A stretch of 64,000 nucleotides of DNA from CALLPQ01 sp964479275 (GCA_964479275.1 CAYZLR010000005.1:1-64000); one strand, 5' to 3'. Counted from the stretch's first letter, positions 24,938 to 34,078 are shown. Made by a program: numbers and translations. The notes: a model not told the origin generated them from the letters alone.

Positions 24938-26158
24938 ATGGCATCTCGGCAGTGGCTTCTCGGATTCATGATTTTGATCACTTCTTGCTCTCAAGGAGTG
25001 GAAAATAGTCATAATGGCGACAGCAAACCATCTTCAAAGATTGCAACCAATGATCTTTCCCATGAAGGGCCTTCATCACCGGTTTTTCATGAAACCGAAA
25101 CACCGAGCAACTTAAGTGAGTGGGGGGTCCTGATCGTTCATGATGAAGAGCTTGCCCTCGGTGAAGATGTGCAGCCTTATACTTTGAATTCCCCTCTTTT
25201 TACAGATTACGCGTTAAAATTGCGAACCTTATGGATTGGGGAAGGGCAAGCCAAAAGATCGGGTGGCAATGTGTTAGAATTCCCGGTCGGAACGATTATA
25301 TCAAAGACATTCTATTACCCAAAGAACAATAACGGACATGTTTTCAAGCAAAAAGACGTGCAACCTGTTCATCATAATAATCGATTAAAGCTATCAAATT
25401 ACAGGCTTTTAGAGACAAGGCTTCTCGTTAAGCGTGAGGCGGGTTGGGAGCCGATTTCCTATATTTGGGATCATAATCAAAAGGAAGCGCGGTTGAAGCG
25501 AACGGGCGCCCTCATTAAACTGACGATGGAGAATCCTTCTTTTCCGGTTAGCGACAATTTACAAAATTTTACTTACGTTGTGCCGAATATTAATCAGTGT
25601 GCGGGTTGTCATGCGGCGAATGCTACGACAAAAAAAATTATGCCATTAGGTCCTAAACCCGGACAGTTAAATGGTGATTATCATTATGCAGATGGGACTT
25701 TCAATCAGCTTGAGAGGTTAGAAAAACGAGGCTGGCTAGACCATATTCCTTCTATTGACGGCCATATCTCCGTGTTGGAGAAATATAGTTTTGCCGGTTT
25801 AGAAGATGAGTCTGCTGCGCTCGAAGTAAAGGCACGCTCATACTTAGATAGCAATTGTGCGCATTGTCATAATCCAGTCGGGCCTGCTGACACCTCAGGT
25901 TTGCATCTGAATATTGAAAATGAAAGCGTGTCCCATCTGGGGGTTTGTAAACCTCCTATTGCGGCTGGCGGGGGCACGGGGGGGCGTCAGTATGATATTG
26001 ACCCCGGCGACGGGCAAGGATCAATTTTGCACTATCGTATGACCATAACTGACCCTGGCGCCATGATGCCTGAACTTGGCCGCAGTCTTGTGCACCGTGA
26101 AGGAGCCTCGCTTATTGAGCGCTGGATTGATAATATGGATTCTGCATGTGAGAGTTAG
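24938..26158 (+). CDS. SO2930/HNE_0200 family diheme c-type cytochrome, lipoprotein
   Basis: 406 residues. A signal peptide has a lipobox-like Ile-Thr-Ser-Cys near residue 17. Two heme-c attachment motifs are visible: Cys-Ala-Gly-Cys-His at about 221 and Cys-Ala-His-Cys-His at about 307, with Met/His-rich segments that could supply distal ligands. The N-terminal 200 residues are not a standard cytochrome domain. It begins 2 bases after the beta-helix gene and the pair is conserved in other proteobacteria. I infer a membrane-anchored periplasmic or surface redox protein acting with the beta-helix partner. Substrate unknown. Confidence 0.86.
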   Translation: MASRQWLLGFMILITSCSQGVENSHNGDSKPSSKIATNDLSHEGPSSPVFHETETPSNLSEWGVLIVHDEELALGEDVQPYTLNSPLFTDYALKLRTLWIGEGQAKRSGGNVLEFPVGTIISKTFYYPKNNNGHVFKQKDVQPVHHNNRLKLSNYRLLETRLLVKREAGWEPISYIWDHNQKEARLKRTGALIKLTMENPSFPVSDNLQNFTYVVPNINQCAGCHAANATTKKIMPLGPKPGQLNGDYHYADGTFNQLERLEKRGWLDHIPSIDGHISVLEKYSFAGLEDESAALEVKARSYLDSNCAHCHNPVGPADTSGLHLNIENESVSHLGVCKPPIAAGGGTGGRQYDIDPGDGQGSILHYRMTITDPGAMMPELGRSLVHREGASLIERWIDNMDSACES

Positions 26159-26206
26159 GTATTTTATGAAATGGTATATGCAGCCATCCGCAACTACGAA
26201 AATTTT

Positions 26207-27238
26207 CTAAACAACTAATGCTCTTTGTTCATCAATTCCCATGCTGAGGATAACAGGATCAATGTCTTGTCGTTTTTTAAAATTTGCTCTTGAATTTATA
26301 CCAAACCATTGATTTGCAATTATGGTTTGCGCGACCGGTGGTCCCATTGTCGTGCCCGGTCCCAAAACGATAATCTTATCAGGGGCAAATTCTTTGATGC
26401 CAACCTCAAGCGATTTAGTAAAATTGTAAGGCTGGTTAATCTGATCACCTAATGTGTATTTATAGAGGGCCTGTAAATCAGCGCCCTTGGGCTGCCATAT
26501 GCGCCCATTGCCATCAATCATGGGAATACTAGCTTGGCAAAATAATGATTGCGGCAAAAACGCTTGTGCTTCGGGGATCATAAAGTCAAGCAAACTTGAG
26601 TGAAATGCAGCGTGATAAGAAAGCTCCACAGGATAACGATCAAAAGCGGGCAGGGCAGATTTTAAAAATTTAATACCCGGCTTATCTGCGGCTAACACGA
26701 TGGTCCCCCCAAGATGTATCGACGTGCTCACCCGATAGCCTTTGTCGTTGGCTTCACCAATGATAGCCTCGATAAGTTTTACTTTTTTGCGATCAACCTT
26801 CCAATTTTCATTAACAATTGGGTATAGAATTTGTCCGCCCACCCCTTTTTGGTGCATCAAAGTCCCCATAGTGTTAACAAGATGCGCACCATTTTTAATC
26901 GATAAAGCACCGGCACATGTGAGGCTTAAATACCATCCCATGGAATTGCCTGCGATTGCGACAATTTCATATTTTTTCTGATTAATTGCTCTGTAATCGG
27001 CAACCGCGCAGCCATAAATTAGTAAGGATGCGTGCTCACCATTGGTATGGCGCGAACGCACGAACCTTTTTGCGCCGTCTAATTCACTAATCGGTGTTTG
27101 ATTATTGTTTCGTCTTAATGCATCCAGCTGATCAATAAAGTCAGTTTGGTTTTGATGATGTTTTTGAAGATAGCCAAGTTCTGAAGCTTGATATGAACCT
27201 CTTCCTGGGCAGATGACGAGAGCGGTTTGGCGTGTCAT
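26207..27238 (-). CDS. FabD-like acyltransferase
   Basis: 343 residues with the malonyl-CoA:ACP transacylase fold. The nucleophile elbow is Gly-Asn-Ser-Met-Gly-Trp instead of the usual Gly-His-Ser-Leu-Gly, and a catalytic-type His occurs in Tyr-His-Ala-Ala-Phe-His-Ser-Ser. The segment aligning with the malonyl-carboxylate-binding Arg of FabD (Arg-Gly-Xaa-Xaa-Met) reads Met-Gly-Thr-Leu-Met, so that Arg seems absent. That would favour a monoacyl substrate over malonyl. It overlaps the E1 fusion gene by 4 bases, so the two are translationally coupled. It is unlikely to be the housekeeping FabD. Confidence 0.82.
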   Translation of the reverse strand: MTRQTALVICPGRGSYQASELGYLQKHHQNQTDFIDQLDALRRNNNQTPISELDGAKRFVRSRHTNGEHASLLIYGCAVADYRAINQKKYEIVAIAGNSMGWYLSLTCAGALSIKNGAHLVNTMGTLMHQKGVGGQILYPIVNENWKVDRKKVKLIEAIIGEANDKGYRVSTSIHLGGTIVLAADKPGIKFLKSALPAFDRYPVELSYHAAFHSSLLDFMIPEAQAFLPQSLFCQASIPMIDGNGRIWQPKGADLQALYKYTLGDQINQPYNFTKSLEVGIKEFAPDKIIVLGPGTTMGPPVAQTIIANQWFGINSRANFKKRQDIDPVILSMGIDEQRALVV

Positions 27239-29508
27239 TTTTTGCTCCGTCGAGTTGCTTGTTTTTTAGTTTTTAGTTTCTTCGTAACGGGTTTAGCGAC
27301 TCGAGTCCATAAATCACAAGATGCGCCAACGATTTGATCGACGCTGGGCAAAACCTCATAAGCTGCTGGTCCCAAAGGGATGAAACTATCTTCTGCTGTG
27401 AGCCTTGCAATAGGGGTTTGAATGTTTCGTTCTTGAAAAAGTGTAATAATCTGCTCACTGATGGAGCCTGTTTTGCGGCATTCGTCAACAATCAATATGG
27501 ACTTTACACCTTCGATAGCCTTTAAAATTTCTTCCTCGGGAAGTGGATGCAACCAACGTAAATCACATATTCTAGCGTTAATATTATATTCTGCTTTCAA
27601 TATGGGTTGCGCAATGCGAGAGAGATAATACCCATTTGCATAAGAAAGGATGCATAAATCTTGGGTTTTTATATTTTTTTCCGCACTATGAATATGAATT
27701 TTACCAAATTTCGCTTTACCGCTTTTCGCAGTAGATGATTTTGGCGGTGAATATTTTGACAGCCAAGCTCCATCACCTGGTGCATGCAGATCAGGAGTAT
27801 TATAGAGCGCGATGGGTTCTAAAAATACAACCACCCGCTGCTCCTGATAAGCCAGACGCACGCATTCCCTCAACATCTCAGCCGCGTCTTTGCCATTGGA
27901 AGGGCAGGCAATAATGATACCTGGAATGTCTCTCAAGACGGCAAATGAATTATCATTATGAAAATGTCCCCCAAACCCCTTTTGATAACCAAGTCCTGCA
28001 ATTCTTATGACACATGGGTTTGTGTATTGACCATTCGAGAAAAAGGAGAGCGTCGCAGCTTCTCCGCGCACCTGATCTTCTGCGTTATGCAAGTAAGCTA
28101 GGAATTGAATTTCTGGAACCGGGATCAAGCCATTGTGAGCCATACCGATTGCGAGCCCTAAAATTGATTGTTCGTCGAGCAAGGTATCAAAAATTCGGGC
28201 AGGGCCAAACCTATCTTGTAAGCCCGTGGTAACGCCATACACACCGCCCTTTTTGCCAACATCTTCTCCAAATGCGATAAGGTTTGGATATTGCACCATC
28301 AAATCTGCGAGCGCTTGATTGATATGTTTTGAAAGAGTAATGGGTTTGCCGTGTGCTTTTTGATTTTTCTCAATGGAGAGCGGTGCTGTTTTTTTAACCG
28401 CTTTTGGAGGAACCAAGCTAGCCATTACGTCTTTTGCTGAGCTCAGTTTTGGTGCCGTTTGTGCACTGGCGCTCACCCGTGCTACGCGCGTGGACATTGC
28501 CTCATAACGGGCAATGATTTCATCAGCGGTAAGGATATTGCGCGCTATTAAATGATGAGCTGTACGAAGTAACGGGTCTCTCGCTTCTGTTTTTTCGAGT
28601 TGGGAAATAGCAGTGTAAGCAGCTTCAATATCAGCCCCAGCATGCCCCATCAAACGAATAGTTTTCATATGTAGGAAAACTGGGGAGCGTGTACGCCGTG
28701 CAAACCCAACAGCTTCGCACATAGTATGATATGTTTGCGCTATGTCTGTACCATCACATACATAGTAAGTGATGCCCGGGCGATTCTGGAATGATGTTTT
28801 TATCCATCCGTGCGGGGTTGTAACCGAAATACCAATATTGTTGTCTTCGCAGATAAATACAATTGGCATAGGAGCCCCTTGAAACGAAGCCCACTGGGCT
28901 GCGTTAAATGCTCCTTGAGCGGTTGAATGATTAGCAGAAGCATCACCAAAACTTGCGATAATAATGCTATCATGGGGCAATGGTCCTTGGTGTTTAATCT
29001 TTTTGCTAATGCCTATGGAGTGGGCTGCACCAACGGCCTTTGGCAAATGTGAAGCAATCGTACTGGTCTGTGGGGGGATAAAACAATTTGCGCTACCCAA
29101 AACTTTATGCCGTCCACCCGAAACTGGATCATCTACACTGGCTGCGAAAGAGTGGGCCATATTGTGAAGAGGGGTTAATCCACCATGATTTTTAAGGCGT
29201 TGTATCAAAAAGGCTGCATCACGATAGTGCAAGAACGCCATGTCATCATTGCGTGTTGCCATGTCTAGCGCTGCCATACATTCATGGCCTGAACTTCCAA
29301 TCGAATAAAATGTTTTTCCCTTGGACCGGCGTGCCATCAAATCGAGATGGCGGCTCATCAGCTGGGTATCAAATAAATCGACGAGCATGAAAGGTGCAAG
29401 CTCATAACAATCAGAGTCAATGGGAGCGGTCTCAATAGGCGTTGGAAAATCGCTTGCCCGAACACGGTTGGTAAAAGCTTGATCAATCGCATCGGCCCGG
29501 TTGAACAT
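27235..29508 (-). CDS. 2-oxoacid dehydrogenase E1, fused alpha and beta subunits
   Basis: 757 residues. Residues about 1-345 are the E1 alpha domain, with the thiamine-diphosphate motif Gly-Asp-Ala-Ser-Ala-Asn ending in Cys-Glu-Asp-Asn-Asn (Gly-Asp-Gly is more usual). An Ala/Lys-rich linker (about 345-385) joins the E1 beta domain with Phe-Gly-Glu-Asp-Val-Gly and Pro-Glu-Ile-Gln-Phe. Such fusions catalyse ThDP-dependent decarboxylation of branched-chain or related 2-oxoacids and transfer the acyl group to a lipoyl E2. No E2 or E3 lies in this window. The partner gene is the coupled acyltransferase. Confidence 0.9.
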   Translation of the reverse strand: MFNRADAIDQAFTNRVRASDFPTPIETAPIDSDCYELAPFMLVDLFDTQLMSRHLDLMARRSKGKTFYSIGSSGHECMAALDMATRNDDMAFLHYRDAAFLIQRLKNHGGLTPLHNMAHSFAASVDDPVSGGRHKVLGSANCFIPPQTSTIASHLPKAVGAAHSIGISKKIKHQGPLPHDSIIIASFGDASANHSTAQGAFNAAQWASFQGAPMPIVFICEDNNIGISVTTPHGWIKTSFQNRPGITYYVCDGTDIAQTYHTMCEAVGFARRTRSPVFLHMKTIRLMGHAGADIEAAYTAISQLEKTEARDPLLRTAHHLIARNILTADEIIARYEAMSTRVARVSASAQTAPKLSSAKDVMASLVPPKAVKKTAPLSIEKNQKAHGKPITLSKHINQALADLMVQYPNLIAFGEDVGKKGGVYGVTTGLQDRFGPARIFDTLLDEQSILGLAIGMAHNGLIPVPEIQFLAYLHNAEDQVRGEAATLSFFSNGQYTNPCVIRIAGLGYQKGFGGHFHNDNSFAVLRDIPGIIIACPSNGKDAAEMLRECVRLAYQEQRVVVFLEPIALYNTPDLHAPGDGAWLSKYSPPKSSTAKSGKAKFGKIHIHSAEKNIKTQDLCILSYANGYYLSRIAQPILKAEYNINARICDLRWLHPLPEEEILKAIEGVKSILIVDECRKTGSISEQIITLFQERNIQTPIARLTAEDSFIPLGPAAYEVLPSVDQIVGASCDLWTRVAKPVTKKLKTKKQATRRSKK

Positions 29509-29644
29509 GAAAAGAGTTTCCTAGTCAGATTAAGTTTCTAATGCTTTTGGTAAGTGTAAATGTGGTTTGTTTCAAGTTGAATTCTGACACTATGACCAAT
29601 GAGTAGATTTTGAACCGCCCGCTCTAACTTATCCCCCTATCTCG

Positions 29645-29672
29645 AAATGCATTTATTGTCTGGAAAATGCAT
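29645..29672. promoter_or_regulatory. paired AAATGCAT elements upstream of the DUF2793 gene
   Basis: AAATGCAT occurs at 29645-29652 and again at 29665-29672, 20 bp apart, close to two helical turns. The first copy is part of the palindrome AAATGCATTT. They end about 22 bp before the start codon, an operator-like position. Confidence 0.3.
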
Positions 29673-29694
29673 CTTGAATTGAGGAGATTAATCC

Positions 29695-30939
29695 ATGGAG
29701 CAATCGAACAACTTGTCACTATCTTATGTGATGGGACAGCAATCGCAAAAACACGTCACCGTCAATGAAAGTTTTCGACGCCTGGATGCTCTTGTGCAAA
29801 CCAGCATCATATCTCAAGCGATCATCGACGCCCCGATAGCACCGCAAGAGGGAGATATGTATGTTCTGCCCGTCAATATCATGGATGAAAATTCGCCCTG
29901 GTTTGGATTTGCACAATATTCGTTAGCAACCTTCCAAGATGGGGCATGGGCAGAAATTGTCCCGCGACCTGGTTGGCGTATCTTTGATCGTGAACAATCG
30001 CGGCTTATGGTTTTTGATCAAGGGGAGTGGCGCGCTATTTCTGGAGCGGAGGGAGGTGGAGGTAACGAAACGGCTGGCCCTTTTGCACAATTAGGTATCA
30101 ATACTGATGCTGATGAAATCAATCGTTTTGCCGTTAAATCCGATGCGATCTTATTTAGTCATGATGACGTAACACCGGGAAGTGGAGATTTGCGCCATGT
30201 CTTTAATAAAGCTGACAGTAGCAACAACGCCTCATTACTTTTTCAAACCGGGTTTTCAGGTCGAGTTGAGTTGGGGCTTCTTGGCAATAATGATTTTTCT
30301 CTACAAGTTAGCAACGATGGCAGTGAGTTTAAAACAGCCCTCAAAGTAGATCATGATACTGCCCGAGTAACCGTTGAACAAATTACTATTGCATCATCAG
30401 TTGGCCTGTCAGATATCAGTTTTTCGACGAATGAGGGCGAACCTTTTTGGGCGATCGGTCAAAGTCCCGATCAATCTTTTTTTGTACGGCGGCTCTCTGG
30501 TGGTTTTGGTACAGGAGGCCGCGTGATTACCTATAATAGCAATGGTGATCTCGGCCTATGGGGTAATCCATCCTCAAAGGGGCGCATTTCAATTCGCAGC
30601 AATGTAAATGGTGATGGTGTTGATAATATACTTTACCTCGAACAGACAGCTTTATCACCCGCTTCCGGGATTGCCCAGTTTCATAATAATGCAGATAATG
30701 GGACACCAATTTTAAAATGCACAACCAATAGCAGAACGGTCTTACAAGTGCCGGCAAGTGGCAGTATCAGTGTAAGCTCTCCAATTAAATTATTAAATGC
30801 GAGTCTTTCTGCGCTTCCAGATGCTGGTAGCTCGGGAGCAGGGGCATTAATTTTCATCCTCGACGCCGCAGGAGGAGCGGTTCCCGCATTTAGTGACGGC
30901 AATGTCTGGCGAAGAATTACGGATCGGGCTATCATATAA
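29695..30939 (+). CDS. DUF2793 domain protein, phage/GTA fibre-like
   Basis: 414 residues. The N-terminal 115 residues match DUF2793 (Gln-Ser-Gln-Lys-His-Val-Thr-Val-Asn-Glu-Ser-Phe-Arg-Arg-Leu-Asp and Trp-Arg-Ile-Phe-Asp, Glu-Trp-Arg-Ala-Ile). A glycine-rich hinge and a beta-rich C-terminal part of about 290 residues follow. DUF2793 occurs in alphaproteobacterial tail-fibre and gene-transfer-agent-associated proteins. No capsid, portal, terminase or tail gene is nearby, so this is an orphan. GAGGAG upstream supports the start. The role is inferred from the family only. Confidence 0.8.
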   Translation: MEQSNNLSLSYVMGQQSQKHVTVNESFRRLDALVQTSIISQAIIDAPIAPQEGDMYVLPVNIMDENSPWFGFAQYSLATFQDGAWAEIVPRPGWRIFDREQSRLMVFDQGEWRAISGAEGGGGNETAGPFAQLGINTDADEINRFAVKSDAILFSHDDVTPGSGDLRHVFNKADSSNNASLLFQTGFSGRVELGLLGNNDFSLQVSNDGSEFKTALKVDHDTARVTVEQITIASSVGLSDISFSTNEGEPFWAIGQSPDQSFFVRRLSGGFGTGGRVITYNSNGDLGLWGNPSSKGRISIRSNVNGDGVDNILYLEQTALSPASGIAQFHNNADNGTPILKCTTNSRTVLQVPASGSISVSSPIKLLNASLSALPDAGSSGAGALIFILDAAGGAVPAFSDGNVWRRITDRAII

Positions 30940-30995
30940 AATATAGTCGATTTCGAAGAGGTGATAAAAACCTCGGGGAAACCTTAAGGAAACCA

Positions 30996-32495
30996 ATGGC
31001 CGTGTCGCAACAAACCACTGTTTTAATCACTCTCATCGTTTACAAACTTACATTAGTGTTAATTGGGCTTTGGGCTGCGCGGCGTGTGCAAAGTGAGGAT
31101 GATTTTTTTCTCGGCGGGCGCAGCGTAGGTCCAATTGTTTCAGGCCTATCCTATGCGGCCAGTACCTCTTCTGCATGGGTGCTGCTAGGATTTTCTGGTT
31201 TCGTTTATAGTACCGGATTAAGCGCTTTGTGGATGATCCCCGGCATATGGTTGGGATATGTTGTGATGTGGGTTTGGATTGGTCCGAAATTACGCGAAGA
31301 GAGTGCTGCGCTGGGCCATGTTACGTTGACAGATTTTTTAGTCGCGAAACTTCCCGTCCACGCAACATGGCGCCGCGCGATCGCAGTGCTCAGCACATTA
31401 TTGATTATTCTTTGTTTTATCTTCTATATTGCCGCGCAATTTGATGCTGCCGCAAAAGCTTTTTCGGATCAGTTTTCTTTAACCATGGTTGAGTCTGTAT
31501 TGATCGGCGCTGTCATAATTTTACTCTATTGTCTTCTTGGTGGGTTTTGGGCCGTTAGCGTGACCGATACATTACAAGGCGGCATGATGTTGTTGATATC
31601 GATTGGACTTCCTCTGACCGCTCTTTTTGCGGCAGGCGGATTTACTGAAATATTCACAACATTAGAAACGACCAATCGACCAGAATATCTAGATTTGTCC
31701 GGCGGCATGACACCGATGATCTTGATTGGATTTTTGCTCGGGGTGTGGGGCATTGGTTTGGGGGCTCTTGGACAACCTCATCTTCTGACACGCTTGATGG
31801 CTGTGAAAGATGAAACAGCGCGGCGGCAAGGTTTTGCGATTGCAATGAGTTGGGGGGTGCTTGTCTATGTGGGGATGGCTATTCTCGCATTAGCGGGGCG
31901 CGCATTGGTAGAGGGAGGAAATGTCTCTATTCCCGACAATGGTGAAGCCATTTTCTACCGCGTGGCCGGGAGTGTGTTTCCCCCTGTTTTAGCCGGGATT
32001 GTAATCGCCGCAACCCTTTCAGCGGTAATGTCAACAGTGGATTCTATTTTGCTAGCAGCATCTGCAGCTGTTGCTCATGATTTGGGATTAAATGCAAAAA
32101 ATCCAGGTAAGGCCGTGCTAATCTCCCGGCTTGTGATGACGGCCATTGCGATCTTTGCTGTAATTTTAACGCTAACTTTGCCCGATAGTATTTTTAACCG
32201 AGTTTTATTTGCTTGGGCCGCTTTGGGCGCAGGCTTTGGCCCCATGGTCATGGCACGCATTGCCGGGCGTAATCCCAAGGGGGGATTGATTTTTACGGCG
32301 ATATTAGCGGGCTTTATTACCACTGTGGTTTTTTACTCGTTTGGGACCATGAACGCAGATAGTGCGGGGGGGATAACAAGCTTTTTTATCCACCTTGCCC
32401 ATCTTCCAGGTGATCCATTTGAACGTGTTGTACCTTGGGTTTTCCCAATAATACTCCTCTTTTTTGGAGCTCAGAACCTAGAAAACCGCTCATAA
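30996..32495 (+). CDS. sodium:solute symporter (PutP-like)
   Basis: 499 residues, polytopic with about 13 membrane helices, the normal size of the SSS family. The early Asp-Asp-Phe-Phe-Leu-Gly-Gly-Arg-Ser-Val-Gly segment, Ala-Ala-Ser-Thr-Ser-Ser-Ala-Trp and the helix with Ala-Ala-Thr-Leu-Ser-Ala-Val-Met-Ser-Thr-Val-Asp-Ser match sodium/proline symporters of the PutP type. It imports a solute, most likely proline, with Na+. It has no neighbouring proline-catabolism gene. Confidence 0.9.
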   Translation: MAVSQQTTVLITLIVYKLTLVLIGLWAARRVQSEDDFFLGGRSVGPIVSGLSYAASTSSAWVLLGFSGFVYSTGLSALWMIPGIWLGYVVMWVWIGPKLREESAALGHVTLTDFLVAKLPVHATWRRAIAVLSTLLIILCFIFYIAAQFDAAAKAFSDQFSLTMVESVLIGAVIILLYCLLGGFWAVSVTDTLQGGMMLLISIGLPLTALFAAGGFTEIFTTLETTNRPEYLDLSGGMTPMILIGFLLGVWGIGLGALGQPHLLTRLMAVKDETARRQGFAIAMSWGVLVYVGMAILALAGRALVEGGNVSIPDNGEAIFYRVAGSVFPPVLAGIVIAATLSAVMSTVDSILLAASAAVAHDLGLNAKNPGKAVLISRLVMTAIAIFAVILTLTLPDSIFNRVLFAWAALGAGFGPMVMARIAGRNPKGGLIFTAILAGFITTVVFYSFGTMNADSAGGITSFFIHLAHLPGDPFERVVPWVFPIILLFFGAQNLENRS

Positions 32496-32591
32496 AACCG
32501 TGATATTAAGAGGTTTCACGGGAAAAATGTGAACATTTAAGGATTTTCATGTATTGATACGTCAATCGATCGCTATTTATGAGCAGAAATA

Positions 32592-34067
32592 ATGATAATG
32601 GTAACAAAAAACGCTTTTGCCAAAACCTGGAAATGGTTGGTAGCAGCGTTAATCGGGGCTCTGGCTGTTTTCTTTCTTTTGAGCAGGGGGGGCGCGCAGG
32701 GAGCCGCACCCACTGGCAATTATGAAACCGTTAATGTTGATCGGGGTGCCATCAATCAATCTGTTGCCACCAGCGGGTCCGTGCGCCCGCTTGTAACCGT
32801 ACAAGTGGGGTCGCAGCTTTCTGGACAAGTTGCCGAGTTATATGTTGATTTTAATTCTGAAGTTAAAAAAGACCAATTGGTGGCACGTATTGACCCTCAA
32901 ACCTTTGCTACGCGTGTCGCCGCCGCAAGGGCAGATCGCGCTGTAGCGCTTGCTTCTTTAAATGCACGCAAAGCGGATTTACGTCGTGTGGTCGCGTTGC
33001 TTGAACAAGCAAAAAATGACTTTGAACGCTTTAATGGACTCGATGAGGATGCGGGTTTATCGGCGCAGGAATTGGATGGTTTTCGAGCGCAATATCAAGC
33101 CGCAATTGCAAACCGTGATAGCGCCAAGGCACAGGTTGAAAACGCTAAAGCTTTGGTGATACAGCGTGAAGCCTCCCTTGAGCAGGCTGAGGTTGATTTA
33201 ACCCGTACTGAAATTCGCTCGCCAATCGATGGGGTTGTCATCTTACGCAGTGTTGATGTTGGCCAAACTGTAGCGGCAAGTTTATCGGCGCCGGTTTTAT
33301 TTGAAATTGCACAAGATCTATCGCGTATACAAATTGAAGCTGATGTGAATGAAGCTGATATTGGGGCGATCAATGCGGGGAATGATGTTTCATTTACGGT
33401 GGATGCTTTTCCTGGGCAGACTTTTACCGGAAGAGTTGAAACGGTTCGCCTCGCGCCAACCGAATTACAAAATGTTGTAACCTATACTGTGATCATACAC
33501 GCGGATAATCCGGGAAGAATTTTGTACCCCGGTATGACAGCAACCGTTGAAATTATCACAGGACAGCGCGAAGACAGTTTACGCATTCCCAATGCAGCAG
33601 CTCGTTTTCAACCTGATAATGCTGAAGCAATTATTGCCCAGGCTAATAAAAATTCTGACAGTAATAGTTCTAGTAGGGGCAATCAGCGTGGTGGACGAGG
33701 CCGCGGGAATTTTTCCGCGCTGACCCAAGAGCTTGATCTGAGTAAGGAACAACAAACTGAACTCCAGACTCGCATGCGAGCATTATTTTCAGGAGGTCCC
33801 CCTCCAGGTGGCGGCAATAATAGACGGCAACGCATGCAGGCGATCTTTAAATCTGTCTTGTCTGATGAACAATATCAAAAATATCTTGCCAGCCAAAAAA
33901 ATCGCCCACAAAGAAAAACGATATGGATATTAGGCGACGATCAACAGTTGGAACCAAGAACCGTCTTTTTAGGAATTTCAGATGGGCGCTATACTGAAGT
34001 TGTGCGGGGCACGTTGCAGGAAAATGAACAGCTTGTCTTACGTAAAGTTGTAACGCCATCCAGTTAA
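32592..34067 (+). CDS. MacA-like periplasmic adaptor with a Spy/CpxP-like insertion
   Basis: 491 residues. An N-terminal membrane anchor (about 14-34) is followed by a lipoyl/barrel-sandwich and coiled-coil hairpin (about 50-215), a beta-barrel (about 220-335) and a membrane-proximal domain (about 443-491). Between the last two is an unusual Arg/Gly/Asn-rich insertion of about 85 residues with two Leu-Ser-Xaa-Glu-Gln motifs (near 381 and 421), reminiscent of LTXXQ proteins. It should link the ABC transporter encoded next to an outer-membrane channel. No tolC-like gene is present here. Confidence 0.88.
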   Translation: MIMVTKNAFAKTWKWLVAALIGALAVFFLLSRGGAQGAAPTGNYETVNVDRGAINQSVATSGSVRPLVTVQVGSQLSGQVAELYVDFNSEVKKDQLVARIDPQTFATRVAAARADRAVALASLNARKADLRRVVALLEQAKNDFERFNGLDEDAGLSAQELDGFRAQYQAAIANRDSAKAQVENAKALVIQREASLEQAEVDLTRTEIRSPIDGVVILRSVDVGQTVAASLSAPVLFEIAQDLSRIQIEADVNEADIGAINAGNDVSFTVDAFPGQTFTGRVETVRLAPTELQNVVTYTVIIHADNPGRILYPGMTATVEIITGQREDSLRIPNAAARFQPDNAEAIIAQANKNSDSNSSSRGNQRGGRGRGNFSALTQELDLSKEQQTELQTRMRALFSGGPPPGGGNNRRQRMQAIFKSVLSDEQYQKYLASQKNRPQRKTIWILGDDQQLEPRTVFLGISDGRYTEVVRGTLQENEQLVLRKVVTPSS

Positions 34068-34078
34068 AGGTTTGCGTA

